A DNA stretch of 64,000 nt from the NCBI RefSeq assembly GCF_030161375.1, contig NZ_BSSQ01000008.1, forward strand, positions 106,106 through 170,105, in the 5' to 3' direction. The translations under genes and the position numbers were made by a program. Shown here in pieces: positions 33,385-43,048 of the stretch. Every line of letters begins with the position of its first letter. Within the stretch, counting starts at the first letter, position 1. The notes beneath the pieces are model-generated. The model worked only from the letters and a program-made list of their open reading frames with translations, was not told the DNA's origin and searched no databases. The stretch comes from Paenibacillus glycanilyticus (GTDB taxonomy: Bacteria; Bacillota; Bacilli; Paenibacillales; Paenibacillaceae).

Positions 33385-34196
33385 TTGCCCGGCCTCCTAG
33401 CTTGAATCAGGTTGACCGTCCATAAGATGATAAAAGAAAGCGTCAGCAGCATGACCGATACGGCTGCGGCTCCTTGAGCATTGTCACTTTCAATTTCGCC
33501 AAAAATATAAACGGCGGCAATCAGCGTTTTCCCCGGGATATTGCCCGCTACAAGCACAACAGCCCCAAACTCCGCCAGCGCTCTGGAAAAGGCCAGCATC
33601 GCTCCGCTGATTACGCCGGGTAGCATAGAAGGATAGATTACCGTAAAAAACGTCCGAAACTTCGTAGCGCCCATCGTATAGGCAGCTTCTTCTTCCGATT
33701 TGTCAATCTCCTCAAGGAGCGGCTGTACAGCACGGATGACAAACGGAAACGTAACAAATACCATCGCGATTACAATGGCAGGTTGATGAAAAACAATGGT
33801 AAAGCCCAGCTTCTCGGCCAACTCGCCAACTAAGCTGCCAGGACCTAGCAATAGCAAAATCATAAGCCCCGTCACGGCCGTCGGAAGCGCAAACGGCAAA
33901 TCAACCAAGCTGTTTAGAATTCTTCTGCCCGGAAAACGATAACGAATGAGGACCCATCCGCTCATCGTGCCGATCAACACATTAATAACGGTAGCAATAA
34001 GCGCCAGCTTGATCGTCAGAAGGACAGCCTTCCACGCCAATGGATCCGATATACTCTCCCAGAACGGTACGAACCCTCTGGAAACCGACTGCGAATAAAT
34101 TCCGATAATGGGAAGTACAATGAGTACAATAAAGTAGAGCATAATCGCGCTTCGAAATCCGAAGCTCCACCACTTGCTGCGAAACATGACATTCAT
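33381..34196 (-). CDS. cysT: Sulfate ABC transporter permease CysT
   Basis: This 271-residue permease has about six membrane helices, the coupling loop EIDKSEEEAAYTMGAT and the family segment SRALAEFGAVVLVAGNIPGKT. It is the first gene of the operon. ATG at 34196 is chosen, with GGAGG 11 nt upstream; the TTG at 34214 overlaps that ribosome site. Confidence 0.94.
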   Translation of the reverse strand: MNVMFRSKWWSFGFRSAIMLYFIVLIVLPIIGIYSQSVSRGFVPFWESISDPLAWKAVLLTIKLALIATVINVLIGTMSGWVLIRYRFPGRRILNSLVDLPFALPTAVTGLMILLLLGPGSLVGELAEKLGFTIVFHQPAIVIAMVFVTFPFVIRAVQPLLEEIDKSEEEAAYTMGATKFRTFFTVIYPSMLPGVISGAMLAFSRALAEFGAVVLVAGNIPGKTLIAAVYIFGEIESDNAQGAAAVSVMLLTLSFIILWTVNLIQARRPGK

Positions 34197-34271
34197 GTTG
34201 CTTATGACCTCCAAACCATCGGCTCGAGCCGTAGGTGATTGCTGATTTTCAGTCCTGCCTTTTATTCATTA

Positions 34272-34330
34272 CAATTCCTATTAACTCACTTGGTATTCTA
34301 AATTTAGCAGACAACAACTGGTCTAGTCAA
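34272..34330 (-). promoter_or_regulatory. Candidate promoter and CymR-like site of the sulfate operon
   Basis: On the minus strand TTGACT (34330-34325) is followed after 17-18 bp by a weak CTAAAT/TAAATT -10. Just downstream, 34297-34272 reads AATACC ... ATAGGAATTG, which resembles the ATACC/GGAATT layout I recall for CymR sites in cysteine-regulon genes. No S-box riboswitch is seen. The CymR match is from memory and tentative. Confidence 0.35.
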
Positions 34331-34376
34331 TCCCATTTTTACATTTTATGCTTACTTGGACTGTCCAAATTTCCCA

Positions 34377-34422
34377 TAAAAAAGCCGCGCATCGTCTTAA
34401 TTAAGACAATGCGCGGCTTCCT
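34377..34422 (-). terminator. Terminator after the pgi-yigZ pair
   Basis: AAGCCGCGCAT pairs with ATGCGCGGCTT, with a further GTCTTAATTAAGAC palindrome inside (one mismatch between them). A minus-strand T tract follows. Confidence 0.9.
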
Positions 34423-34425
34423 GTT

Positions 34426-35058
34426 TTACTCGCCTTCGATATAATAAACTTCTTCGCCTTCGGTGATGATCGCTTGTCCTTGCGTCAAATCGGTCATCCA
34501 TGCCGCAAAAGCGTCCGCTTCCGAGACCTCGGGCAAACCTTTCACGATAACCCGGTCGGTAAATTCCGTACCGCCAAGCCTCGTTCCGCGGCCGTGAAGT
34601 TCATTCTCCACCTTGCCGTACCAAGTGTAGTCCACGTCAACAAACACTTCGCGGTGCAGCACCTTCACGATCTCGCCTGCCGCTTCAATCCCGGCTACGG
34701 CGCCGTCCGTATAGGCACGGACAAGCCCGCCGGCGCCTAGCATAATCCCGCCGTAATAGCGGGTTACGACGACAGCGACGTTTTTTAACCCCTTATGCTT
34801 GATGACCTCCAGAATCGGCTTGCCTGCCGTTCCGCTAGGTTCACCGTCATCGGAGGCTTTCTGGTGCTGGTCGCGCTCCCCCACTACATAGGCCGAACAG
34901 TTATGAGTCGCGCTTCGGTGAAGCCGCTTGATTTCGTCAATGAATTGGACGGCTTCCTCTTCCGTCTCTACCGGCTTCGCATAACCGATAAATCGGGATT
35001 TCTTGATGACGATCTCCTCGCTGCCCTGCTCTCTTACCGTCCGATAACGCTCCAGCAT
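34426..35058 (-). CDS. YigZ/IMPACT family protein
   Basis: This 210-residue protein has the UPF0029/IMPACT domain signature ATHNCSAYVVGE ... SDDGEPSGTAGKP and VVVTRYYGGIMLGAGGLVRAY, followed by the smaller C-terminal DUF1949-type domain. The family is conserved but biochemically vague; YvyE is the Bacillus member. Its ATG overlaps the pgi stop by one base (TAATG), so translation is coupled to pgi. Confidence 0.9.
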   Translation of the reverse strand: MLERYRTVREQGSEEIVIKKSRFIGYAKPVETEEEAVQFIDEIKRLHRSATHNCSAYVVGERDQHQKASDDGEPSGTAGKPILEVIKHKGLKNVAVVVTRYYGGIMLGAGGLVRAYTDGAVAGIEAAGEIVKVLHREVFVDVDYTWYGKVENELHGRGTRLGGTEFTDRVIVKGLPEVSEADAFAAWMTDLTQGQAIITEGEEVYYIEGE

Positions 35059-36407
35059 TACAGACGAGCTTCGAGCTCAGCCTTTTCTTTCTCGTAACCC
35101 GGTTTGCCGAGCAACGCAAACATGTTGCGTTTGTAAGCCTCAACGCCCGGTTGGTCGAATGGATTCACGCCCAGCAGGTAACCGCTGATTCCGCAAGCTT
35201 TCTCGAAGAAGTACACCATGTAACCAAACGTATATGGCGTCATGTCGGCGATGTTAACGATAAAGTTAGGTACTTGTCCGTCCGTATGGGCAAGCAGCGT
35301 ACCTTGGAATGCTTTTTTGTTAACAAAGTCCATCGTTTTGCCTGTCAGGAAGTTCAGTCCGTCAAGGTCAGCCGGGTCGTTGCCGATTGCGATATGTTCC
35401 GCAACTTCGTTCACTTGGATAACCGTTTCAAAAATGTTGCGGTTGCCCTCTTGAATAAATTGTCCCATCGAGTGCAAATCAGTCGAGAAGTCAACCGATG
35501 CCGGGTAGATGCCTTTGTAGTCTTTGCCTTCGCTTTCGCCAAAGAGCTGTTTCCACCACTCGGATACAAAGTGCAGGTTAGGCTCGTAGTTAACGAGAAT
35601 TTCCGTTGCTTTTCCTTTGCGGTAAAGCGCGTTGCGGGCTGCCGCATACTGATAGGCTTCGTTCTCCGCAAGGTTCGGGTTGCTGTATTCTTTCGAAGCG
35701 TCTGCTGCGCCTTGCATCATCGCGTCGATGTCGATGCCGGCTACGGCGATTGGCAAGAGACCTACCGCTGTCAATACGGAGTAACGGCCGCCTACATCGT
35801 CAGGGATAATAAACGACTCGTAGCCTTCTTCGCTCGCCAGTTTTTTCAGAGCGCCTTTTTCTTGATCCGTTGTAGCGTAGATGCGTTTGCGAGCTTCTTC
35901 TTTGCCGTATTTGTTCTCCAGTGCTTCGCGGAATACGCGGAAAGCGATCGCAGGCTCCGTAGTTGTACCGGATTTGGAGATAACGTTGATGGACCAGTCG
36001 CGGCCTTCAAGCAGTTGAAGCAGATGCGTCACATAAGTGGAGCTGATGTTGTTGCCCGCGAACAGCACTTGAGGCGTTTTGCGTTGTTCTTTGGTCTGCA
36101 GATTGTAGAAGGAGTTCGACAGCATTTCGATCGCAGCGCGAGCGCCGAGGTAAGAACCGCCGATGCCGATTACAACCAGCACTTCGGAATCGGATGTAAT
36201 TTTTGCCGCGGATTGCTTGATGCGGGAAAATTCCTCTTTGTCATAATTGCTTGGCAAGTCAATCCATCCGAGATAGTCGGAGCCTGCACCAGTACCATTA
36301 TGTAATTGTTCGTGAGCGACACGAACTTGTTCTGTCAAATTGTCAATCTCATGCTGGCCGATAAAGCCAAGCGCTTTGCTGTAATCGAATTTTACGGTTT
36401 TACTCAT
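35058..36407 (-). CDS. pgi: Glucose-6-phosphate isomerase
   Basis: This 449-residue enzyme interconverts glucose-6-phosphate and fructose-6-phosphate in glycolysis/gluconeogenesis. Family segments: [14 protein letters not shown], the phosphate loop [27 protein letters not shown], the catalytic Glu in [13 protein letters not shown] and the His region near [12 protein letters not shown], whose lysine completes the site. Length equals Bacillus Pgi. GGGAGG precedes the ATG. The second gene of the unit is yigZ. Confidence 0.97.
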   Translation of the reverse strand: MSKTVKFDYSKALGFIGQHEIDNLTEQVRVAHEQLHNGTGAGSDYLGWIDLPSNYDKEEFSRIKQSAAKITSDSEVLVVIGIGGSYLGARAAIEMLSNSFYNLQTKEQRKTPQVLFAGNNISSTYVTHLLQLLEGRDWSINVISKSGTTTEPAIAFRVFREALENKYGKEEARKRIYATTDQEKGALKKLASEEGYESFIIPDDVGGRYSVLTAVGLLPIAVAGIDIDAMMQGAADASKEYSNPNLAENEAYQYAAARNALYRKGKATEILVNYEPNLHFVSEWWKQLFGESEGKDYKGIYPASVDFSTDLHSMGQFIQEGNRNIFETVIQVNEVAEHIAIGNDPADLDGLNFLTGKTMDFVNKKAFQGTLLAHTDGQVPNFIVNIADMTPYTFGYMVYFFEKACGISGYLLGVNPFDQPGVEAYKRNMFALLGKPGYEKEKAELEARL

Positions 36408-36461
36408 AAAAAAAAGGCCTCCCTGATCATGTTTTTCAATTGCCTGTCTTACTTAGCCTTT

Positions 36462-36490
36462 AGGATATCGGATTTACATATGAAAAACAA
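36462..36490 (-). promoter_or_regulatory. Candidate promoter of pgi
   Basis: On the minus strand TTGTTT (36490-36485) and TATCCT (36467-36462) are separated by 17 bp, about 55 bp upstream of the pgi ATG. Confidence 0.5.
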
Positions 36491-36598
36491 GCGACAAAAC
36501 CATGAAAAGGTATTAAGATTATCTATACTGAATAGCAAAAGCATTTATAGCTTTCAGAATTATTTTACATACTATAGAGATAATGGAGGGAACTATAC

Positions 36599-37492
36599 AT
36601 GAAAAAAATCGGATTTATTGGCCTTGGCGTTATGGGTTATGGCATGGCTGCAAACCTGATTCGCAAAGGATACGAGGTAACGGTCTACAACAGAACTGCT
36701 GGAAAAGCTAATGAGTTGATTCAACTTGGGGCAAAAGAAGCGGCATCCCCTGCCGATGCGACTCGCTACTCGGACATCGTTATCACAATGATCACTAATG
36801 ATGCGGCAATTCGCGAGGTGTACTTCGGTGACAAGGGTATATTTGGCGCCGTCCGTTCAGGTTCAACCCTGATTGACTGCAGCACCATTTCTCCTTCCTT
36901 GGCGGTCGAGCTCGCCGAGACTACGGAATCCAAAGGCGCCGTATTCCTGGACGCTCCGGTAACGGGAAGCAAACCGGCAGCTGATGCCGGTACGTTGACC
37001 TTTATGGTTGGCGGTACGGAACAAGCTTTGAAATCGATAGAAGACGTACTGTTTGCAATGGGAAGCAAAGTGATCCATATGGGCGAAAACGGTAAAGGCT
37101 CTATCGCCAAGCTCGCCCATAACACCATTGTAGGCATCAATATAACGGCCTTGGCCGAAGGGTTAGCGATCGCAACAAGCGGCGGCATTACCGGCAGCGC
37201 ATTCCTTGAGCTCGTGCAAGCGGGCAGCGCCGGAAGCAAGCAAGCCGAACTGAAGGGCGAGAAGATTCTTACCGGCAACTATGATGTGCAATTCTCCTTG
37301 GCGCTTATGCTGAAGGACTTGCGCCTATCCTCCGTATTGTCGGATAACCTTAAAGTACCAACGCCGATGCTGGAAGCTGCCAAAAGCATGTTCCAGGTCA
37401 GCGATTCGATGGGACTTGGCGATCTTGACCTCAGCAGCGTTACCAAAGCGTACGAGCAATGGATTGGCCGCAAGATCAGCGATAAAAACTAA
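36599..37492 (+). CDS. Beta-hydroxyacid dehydrogenase (3-hydroxyisobutyrate/tartronate semialdehyde type)
   Basis: This 297-residue protein has an N-terminal Rossmann NAD(P) fold starting IGFIGLGVMGYGMAANL, the substrate-binding DAPVTGSKPAADAGTL segment, the catalytic lysine in GSIAKLAHNTIVG (about residue 171), and a C-terminal all-helical domain. The closest known type is YkwC of Bacillus, of unknown substrate. NVYN RT-type loop (VYNRT) suggests NADP preference. GGAGGG precedes the ATG. Monocistronic. Confidence 0.9.
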   Translation: MKKIGFIGLGVMGYGMAANLIRKGYEVTVYNRTAGKANELIQLGAKEAASPADATRYSDIVITMITNDAAIREVYFGDKGIFGAVRSGSTLIDCSTISPSLAVELAETTESKGAVFLDAPVTGSKPAADAGTLTFMVGGTEQALKSIEDVLFAMGSKVIHMGENGKGSIAKLAHNTIVGINITALAEGLAIATSGGITGSAFLELVQAGSAGSKQAELKGEKILTGNYDVQFSLALMLKDLRLSSVLSDNLKVPTPMLEAAKSMFQVSDSMGLGDLDLSSVTKAYEQWIGRKISDKN

Positions 37493-37498
37493 CATATC

Positions 37499-37534
37499 GT
37501 GGCCATGAGATTCCTTTCATGGCCACTTTTTTTC
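37499..37534 (+). terminator. Terminator after the beta-hydroxyacid dehydrogenase
   Basis: GTGGCCATGA pairs with TCATGGCCAC, followed by TTTTTTT. Confidence 0.92.
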
Positions 37535-37577
37535 ATCTCTTATTGCCTTTAAAATGATCAGGTTAATGGCAGACGGA

Positions 37578-37693
37578 GCATTAAAATGATTCTGGAGAAG
37601 CGCTAGCGTGCGCTTTTGTGAAGGGATTCCAACCATTGCTAGTTGATTCAAAGGAATCCCTGAGCAATGGCGATCGGAAGAACATTTTAATGC
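37578..37693. repeat. 116-bp intergenic element with terminal and interleaved inverted repeats
   Basis: The ends are a perfect inverted repeat, GCATTAAAATG (37578-37588) and CATTTTAATGC (37683-37693), prolonged by TTCT/AGAA after one bulged base. Inside are a hairpin AAGCGC-N6-GCGCTT (37598-37615) and two interleaved 8-bp pairs: GGGATTCC (37623-37630) with GGAATCCC (37653-37660), and CCATTGCT (37633-37640) with AGCAATGG (37663-37670). The order A-B-A'-B' allows a pseudoknot or two mutually exclusive hairpins. No protein frame is supported. It may be a MITE-like repeat or a structured RNA; no second copy was noticed in this window. Confidence 0.8.
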
Positions 37694-37715
37694 GCAGTTT
37701 GCTGTTTAACCGAAC

Positions 37716-37758
37716 AAAAGGGGCCGTCCCATCGTCAACGATGGGGCGGCCCCTTTTT
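37716..37758. terminator. Bidirectional terminator downstream of ppnP
   Basis: AAAAGGGGCCG-T-CCCATCG pairs with CGATGGG-G-CGGCCCCTTTT around a TCAA loop, about 19 bp in all, with T runs on both strands. Confidence 0.93.
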
Positions 37759-37767
37759 CATTTCATG

Positions 37768-38085
37768 CTATTCGTAGATGTAAGAGCAGCAGTAGTCAGA
37801 TACAGCCGCTACTTGAAGCTTGAACTTCGTGTTCGCTGGAACAGTGAACTCGCCTTTGCCTTGAATGTGCAGCCATTCTGTTTCCCCAGGAAGCTGTACT
37901 TTCAGGTCTCCAGCCAAAATTTCCATAATTTCAATGCAGTCCGTGCCGAACTCGTAGTCGCCAGGAAGCATAATGCCGAGCGTTTTTTTCGTGCCGTCTG
38001 CAAACACTACTGCACGGCTTGTTACTTTACCGTCAAAGTAAACATTAGCTTCTTTGACAACCGTTACGTTTTCAAATTGCGACAT
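37768..38085 (-). CDS. ppnP: Pyrimidine/purine nucleoside phosphorylase
   Basis: This 105-residue single-domain cupin matches PpnP/YaiE over its full length, including [27 protein letters not shown] (given by its start and end) and [12 protein letters not shown]. It phosphorolyses several nucleosides to base and ribose-1-phosphate. It begins 39 bp after the transketolase stop with its own GAGGAG, so it may share that transcript; a pentose-phosphate link is sensible. Confidence 0.9.
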   Translation of the reverse strand: MSQFENVTVVKEANVYFDGKVTSRAVVFADGTKKTLGIMLPGDYEFGTDCIEIMEILAGDLKVQLPGETEWLHIQGKGEFTVPANTKFKLQVAAVSDYCCSYIYE

Positions 38086-38124
38086 ATTATGGTTAGCTCC
38101 TCTACGCCAAATAGCTATATTTAA

Positions 38125-40143
38125 TTACAGAACCGATTTCACTTTGCTTACTACGTTCTCAACCGTGAAGCCGTACTCTTTGATCACGCGGTCGCCAGGA
38201 GCGGATGCGCCAAAGCGGTCGATGCCGATAATAACGCCTTTGTCGCCCACGAAACGATCCCAACCAAACGGATGAGCCATTTCAACAGCTACGCGAGCTT
38301 TAACTTCCGGCAAAATAACGGAATCTTTGTAAGCTTGATCTTGCTTGTCGAACAGATCCACGCTTGGCATGCTGATTACGCGAACTTGGATGCCCTCTTC
38401 AGCAAGTGCTTTTTGAGCGGCAACAGCCAGTTGAACCTCGGAACCAGTTGCAATAATTTGAGCTTGCGGAGCGCCGTTTGCTGCATCGGATACAACGTAA
38501 GCACCACGTTTGATGTTATCACGGGAACCAGTTACAGTGCCTTCCAGGATCGGCAGGTTTTGACGAGTCAGAACAAGCGCTACCGGATTGCTTTGGTTCT
38601 CAACCGCATATGCCCATGCTGCGGAAGTTTCGTTCGCATCAGCAGGACGAATAACAGTCAGGTCAGGGATGATGCGGATCGAAGCCAGCTGCTCGATAGG
38701 TTCATGCGTAGGACCGTCTTCGCCAACCGCGATCGAGTCATGCGTCAGAACGTAAGTCACTGGTTGCTTCATGATTGCAGCAAGACGGATAGCCGGACGC
38801 AGGTAGTCTGTGAATACGAAGAATGTACCACCGAATACTTTCATGCCGCCATGCAGGCTCATGCCGTTCATTGCAGCAGCCATACCGAATTCACGAACAC
38901 CATAGTAGATGTTGCGGCCGTCGTAGCTGCCCGGTTTGAATTGTGCCAAACCTTTCAGATGAGTCATTGTGGAGCTCTCAAGGTCAGCGGAACCGCCAGC
39001 CAGGTTAGGAACGTTCTTCACAAGACCGTTCAGAGCGTTACCGGATGCAACGCGAGTCGATACCGCGTTGTCAGACGTTGTGTATTTAGGAAGGTCAGCA
39101 TCCCAGCCTTCTGGCAATTGGCCCGAAGCAGCAAGCTCGAATTGAACAGCAAGCTCTGGATAAGCCGTTTTGTAAGCTGCGAACTGTTCGTTCCAAGCCG
39201 CGTTTGCTTTCTCGCCGTTTTGCTTCACTTCTGCGAAGTGTGCACGAACTTCGTCTGGTACATGGAATTGATGATCTTCGGACCAGCCGTAGAATTGCTT
39301 TGTCAATTTAGTCTCGTCAGCGCCCAGCGGGGAACCGTGAGGACCAGCATGTCCGCCTTTGCCGCCTTTGTTAGGGCTGCCGTAACCGATGACAGTCTTC
39401 ACTTCGATCAAAGTCGGTTTGCCTGTTTCTGCTTGCGCCTCAGCTACTGCTTTGGACAATGTGTTCAGGTCGTTGCCGTCTTCAACTTTCAGTACTTGCC
39501 AGCCGTAACCTTCGAAACGTTTTTGAACAGTTTCGGAGTAGGACAGGTCAAGCGCGCCGTCAAGGGAGATATCGTTCGAATCGTACAGAACAACCAGTTT
39601 GCCAAGCTTAAGGTGACCAGCCATGGAAGCCGCTTCGTGGGAAATGCCTTCCATCAAGTCGCCGTCGCCGCAAATCGAATATGTGAAGTGGTCGATTACT
39701 TTGAAGTTATCTTTGTTATAGACAGCTGCCAGATGAGCTTCTGCCATTGCCATGCCAACTGCCATTGCAACACCTTGTCCAAGCGGACCTGTAGTTGCGT
39801 CAACGCCAGCTGTGTGGCCGAATTCCGGGTGACCTGGAGTCAGGGAACCCCATTGGCGGAAGTTTTGAAGCTCTTCAAGCGGAAGATCGTAACCGCTCAG
39901 GTGGAGCAAGCTGTACAACAGCATCGAACCGTGTCCTGCGGACAGTACGAAACGGTCGCGGTTAATCCAAGTCGGGTTCGACGGATTGTGGTTCATGTTT
40001 TTTGCGAACAGTTGGTAGCCCATTGGAGCTGCGCCCATTGGCATACCTGGATGTCCGGATTTTGCTTTCTCGATGGAGTCGATTGCCAGCGTACGGATCG
40101 TGTCGATCGACAGCTGTTCAATCGATTTTTGTGTAACTGTCAT
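38125..40143 (-). CDS. tkt: Transketolase
   Basis: This 672-residue thiamine-diphosphate enzyme exchanges two-carbon units in the non-oxidative pentose phosphate pathway. Visible are the [13 protein letters not shown] start region, the ThDP-binding [13 protein letters not shown], the pyrimidine-domain segment [16 protein letters not shown], and [20 protein letters not shown]. Codon choice is strongly biased, as for a highly expressed gene, which also leaves a very long open antisense frame. AGGAGG precedes the ATG. Confidence 0.97.
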   Translation of the reverse strand: MTVTQKSIEQLSIDTIRTLAIDSIEKAKSGHPGMPMGAAPMGYQLFAKNMNHNPSNPTWINRDRFVLSAGHGSMLLYSLLHLSGYDLPLEELQNFRQWGSLTPGHPEFGHTAGVDATTGPLGQGVAMAVGMAMAEAHLAAVYNKDNFKVIDHFTYSICGDGDLMEGISHEAASMAGHLKLGKLVVLYDSNDISLDGALDLSYSETVQKRFEGYGWQVLKVEDGNDLNTLSKAVAEAQAETGKPTLIEVKTVIGYGSPNKGGKGGHAGPHGSPLGADETKLTKQFYGWSEDHQFHVPDEVRAHFAEVKQNGEKANAAWNEQFAAYKTAYPELAVQFELAASGQLPEGWDADLPKYTTSDNAVSTRVASGNALNGLVKNVPNLAGGSADLESSTMTHLKGLAQFKPGSYDGRNIYYGVREFGMAAAMNGMSLHGGMKVFGGTFFVFTDYLRPAIRLAAIMKQPVTYVLTHDSIAVGEDGPTHEPIEQLASIRIIPDLTVIRPADANETSAAWAYAVENQSNPVALVLTRQNLPILEGTVTGSRDNIKRGAYVVSDAANGAPQAQIIATGSEVQLAVAAQKALAEEGIQVRVISMPSVDLFDKQDQAYKDSVILPEVKARVAVEMAHPFGWDRFVGDKGVIIGIDRFGASAPGDRVIKEYGFTVENVVSKVKSVL

Positions 40144-40294
40144 TTCTTACTTCCTCCTAATTCCTGTTTGAAATTGCTCTGTCTCTCTCTATATTTTCTG
40201 GATATAGCGCGAGTTGTAGCGCAAAGGCTTTGAATATTGTACCATTCCGAAAACCTGTTTACCATCCTAAAAATAGAGAGTTACATTTATTGGA

Positions 40295-41173
40295 TTAATT
40301 GAAAACGACCGTTTTGTTCTGATGTACAATAATGCGATCTTCCGTATGCCATTTCACGGCACGGGCGAGAACGACACGCTCAATTGTACGGCCGATTCGT
40401 TTCAATTCCTCTACATTGTCGCGGTGGCTGACGCGCTGAACGTCCTGCTCGATGATCGGGCCGCCATCCAGTTCCTCCGTTACATAATGTGCCGTAGCGC
40501 CGATGATTTTAACACCGCGGTTGTACGCTTGCGCATAAGGCTTGCCGCCAACAAAGGCCGGAAGGAAGGAATGGTGGATGTTGATGATGCGGTTCGGGAA
40601 CTGCTCGATGAATTTCGGCGAAATGATCTGCATGTAACGGGCAAGAACGATAAGATCAGCCTTGTCCGCAACCACTTCCATCTGCTTGCGCTCCGCTTCG
40701 GCTTTCGTATCCGCCGTAACCGGAATATGGTGGTACGGAATGCCAAATGATTCGACCATATCTCTCATATCCGGGTGGTTGCTCACAACCATTGCGATTT
40801 CCGCGTTCAGGTCGCCCGCTTTCCACTGCCACAGAAGCTCGTTCAAGCAATGGTCTTCCTTGGAGACGAAGATGGCTAGGCGTTTCTTGCGGCTCGCGCG
40901 GAACGTATGCCATTTCATGTTGAAGCGGTCCGCCACGCGGGCGAAATCTTCAACAAGAACAGGCAGCTCCTTGTCCAGATCATTCAAATCAAATTCAAAG
41001 CGGATGAAAAACATGCCGCCTTCCGGATCCATCGTGTATTGGTCCGATTGTACTATGTTCGCACCGTGCTCATACAAAAAATGCGAAACAGCTGCCACGA
41101 TACCCGGTCTATCCGGGCACGAGATCAGCATTCGCGCGCGTCCGCTGCGCGACTCCGTAGTAGATGAAGACAT
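40295..41173 (-). CDS. purU: Formyltetrahydrofolate deformylase
   Basis: This 292-residue protein has an N-terminal ACT domain (about 10-95; ISCPDRPGIVAAVSHFL) and a C-terminal formyltransferase-like hydrolase domain. The latter has the catalytic set N-H-D: IINIHHSFLPAF and GATAHYVTEELDGGPIIEQD. PurU hydrolyses 10-formyl-THF to THF and formate and balances the one-carbon pool. GGAAGG lies 14 nt before the ATG, a rather long distance. Confidence 0.95.
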   Translation of the reverse strand: MSSSTTESRSGRARMLISCPDRPGIVAAVSHFLYEHGANIVQSDQYTMDPEGGMFFIRFEFDLNDLDKELPVLVEDFARVADRFNMKWHTFRASRKKRLAIFVSKEDHCLNELLWQWKAGDLNAEIAMVVSNHPDMRDMVESFGIPYHHIPVTADTKAEAERKQMEVVADKADLIVLARYMQIISPKFIEQFPNRIINIHHSFLPAFVGGKPYAQAYNRGVKIIGATAHYVTEELDGGPIIEQDVQRVSHRDNVEELKRIGRTIERVVLARAVKWHTEDRIIVHQNKTVVFN

Positions 41174-41221
41174 AAACGTTAAAACTTCCTTCCTTTTGCA
41201 ATGGTTATCTTAAAGCATCGG

Positions 41222-42352
41222 TTACACCGTTTTAAGCAGTTGCTTGCCGGCGAACCATGCCGTAATCCGCTGGTTGATCTGCTCTTCGGACAAATCGCCC
41301 GGAAGCGCATCGCTTTCCGCCAGCATATCGAACAAACGCTCCATCGGCTCGCGCGGATCCGCTTTTTTCGCCTTGGCATCATTCTTCAGAACATCCCAAG
41401 TCGATAAAACGAACAGGCGAGGATCAACTTCCTGCTTGCCGTAGAAATGGTGCAGACGTTCGACATGGTCGAAGAACGACTCGCCGAAACGCTCCATCGC
41501 ATCGCCGCGGAGCAGCGCGATTTCCGCTTCATACATAGGAAACTGCTTCTTGTCGTCTTTGCCGATCCATGGCGTTTCCAGAATGAACGGACGGCCTGCA
41601 AGCGCCTCATGATTCACGATTCTGTGAATCGCTTCATGTCCAAGCCAACCGGCGCCAATAGGCGCGTGACGGTCTTTGCCTGCGCCAACAGGGTTCTTGC
41701 TGTCATTGACATGGACGACCGCTACGCGGTTAAGTCCAACGGTTTGATCGAATTTTTGAAGCACGCCGTCCAGATCATTAATGAGATCATAACCCGCATC
41801 ATGCATATGGCAGGTATCCATGCATACCGTCAAACGTTCGTTATTTTGCACTTTATCGATAATTTGAGCGATTTCCTCAAAGCTGCGGCCGATTTCCGTG
41901 CCTTTGCCGGCCATCGTCTCAAGAGCGATATTCACATTCGTGTCTTTTGTTCCTTCTAATACTTCATTCAAACCTTCCGCGATACGCGCGATCCCGAATT
42001 CGGCATCCTTGTCCGTATATGCGCCGGGATGAAGTACGATATTCCGCACGCCGATATAATCGGTACGGCGGATTTCTTCTTGCAGGAAGCGAACGGCAAG
42101 CTCAAACGTGTCGTCTTTGTAGGAGCCAAGGTTGATGATGTAAGGAGCATGCACAACAATTTCGTTAATGCCGGCCTTCTCCATCATCTGTTTGCCTTCT
42201 TCAATATATAAAGTTTCAATTGGCTTTCTGCGGGTATTCTGCGGTGCGCCGGTATAGATCATAAACGAGCTTGAACCGTAGGACACAGCTTCTTTGGCCG
42301 CAGTGAGCAGCCCCTTGTCCGAAAATGATACATGGGAACCGATTTTCAACAT
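41222..42352 (-). CDS. nfo: Endonuclease IV (AP endonuclease) with C-terminal extension
   Basis: The core (about 1-285) is a TIM-barrel class II AP endonuclease using three zinc ions; ligands are visible in [64 protein letters not shown] and ILETPW. It incises DNA 5' of abasic sites. At 376 residues it exceeds the usual 280-300: an additional stretch of about 85 residues follows the barrel ([27 protein letters not shown]), predicted helical and charged, with no domain I recognise. ATG at 42352 starts [10 protein letters not shown], the family beginning; a TTG at 42382 is unlikely. Confidence 0.92.
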   Translation of the reverse strand: MLKIGSHVSFSDKGLLTAAKEAVSYGSSSFMIYTGAPQNTRRKPIETLYIEEGKQMMEKAGINEIVVHAPYIINLGSYKDDTFELAVRFLQEEIRRTDYIGVRNIVLHPGAYTDKDAEFGIARIAEGLNEVLEGTKDTNVNIALETMAGKGTEIGRSFEEIAQIIDKVQNNERLTVCMDTCHMHDAGYDLINDLDGVLQKFDQTVGLNRVAVVHVNDSKNPVGAGKDRHAPIGAGWLGHEAIHRIVNHEALAGRPFILETPWIGKDDKKQFPMYEAEIALLRGDAMERFGESFFDHVERLHHFYGKQEVDPRLFVLSTWDVLKNDAKAKKADPREPMERLFDMLAESDALPGDLSEEQINQRITAWFAGKQLLKTV

Positions 42353-42454
42353 CTTACAAATACGCCCCTTTCGGTTGATCAACCCTTATTTTACAAGGAA
42401 TGTCGAAATAAATCTAGGAATACGGTATAATTCTTCCTGAGGTGAAGGTACAGT

Positions 42455-42892
42455 ATGAAATCAGCTCCCGATTGGTTTATGTTTTTCATTGTTTTCTGGG
42501 CTGTCGTTATGGTCGGCGCTATGGCCATCGGCGGTTTCTTCATGTTCCGCAAGTTTTTGAAGGTGCTGCCTCAGCGGGACGGCAAATCCAAGCTTGATTG
42601 GCAAAACTATTGGGTCGAGCGGAGCCGCAGCATGTGGACCGACGAATCCAAAAGTTTTCTGGACGAGCTGGTCTCTCCTGTTCCGTCCGCATTCCGGGAT
42701 ATCGCCAAGCATTCCATTGCCGCGAAGATCGGCCAGGTCGCTATTGATAACGGAGCTTCTGAAGTAACGCGGGATCACTGCATCGAAGGATACATACGCG
42801 CAACGCCTAAGCGTGACTACCGAAGCCTTGTTTCTTTCCTGGAACGCAAGGAAATCGACTACACGTCCTACAGGCATCTGCTCAATAAATAA
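42455..42892 (+). CDS. DUF2621 family membrane protein
   Basis: This 145-residue protein has one N-terminal membrane helix (about 8-30; FMFFIVFWAVVMVGAMAIGG) followed by FRKFLKVLPQRDGKSKLDWQ and a helical cytoplasmic part. The pattern matches DUF2621 (YneK-like) from Bacillales, function unknown. TGAGGTGAAGG precedes the ATG. Confidence 0.78.
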   Translation: MKSAPDWFMFFIVFWAVVMVGAMAIGGFFMFRKFLKVLPQRDGKSKLDWQNYWVERSRSMWTDESKSFLDELVSPVPSAFRDIAKHSIAAKIGQVAIDNGASEVTRDHCIEGYIRATPKRDYRSLVSFLERKEIDYTSYRHLLNK

Positions 42893-42943
42893 AGCAGCGG
42901 CTGCTGAGATTTTTCCCGGCAGCCTATTGTTTTAAACGGTACT

Positions 42944-42959
42944 ATTAGTGTGTACTAAT
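42944..42959. promoter_or_regulatory. Palindrome upstream of the lipoprotein gene
   Basis: ATTAGT-gtgt-ACTAAT is a perfect 16-bp inverted repeat, about 90 bp before the lipoprotein ATG. It could be an operator; no clear promoter could be aligned to it. Confidence 0.35.
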
Positions 42960-43048
42960 CTATTGGAACCTTAAACAGGTTGTTTTCGTTAATATAGACA
43001 TACCTAAATCAACAATCTTTAAGGTAAAAATTTTTAGGAGGTGCTCGT

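Noticed and set aside
34215..34380. S-box (SAM) riboswitch before the sulfate operon
   Set aside because: The short leader has no S-box helices and no terminator downstream of the promoter.
35151..36305. 384-codon open frame opposite pgi
   Set aside because: Shadow of pgi; composition rich in F, V and R with no motif, and no ribosome site.
38272..40233. 653-codon open frame on the plus strand opposite transketolase
   Set aside because: It is an antisense shadow of a highly biased, clearly recognised gene. It has no ribosome site, a cysteine/valine/arginine-rich composition and no known domain.
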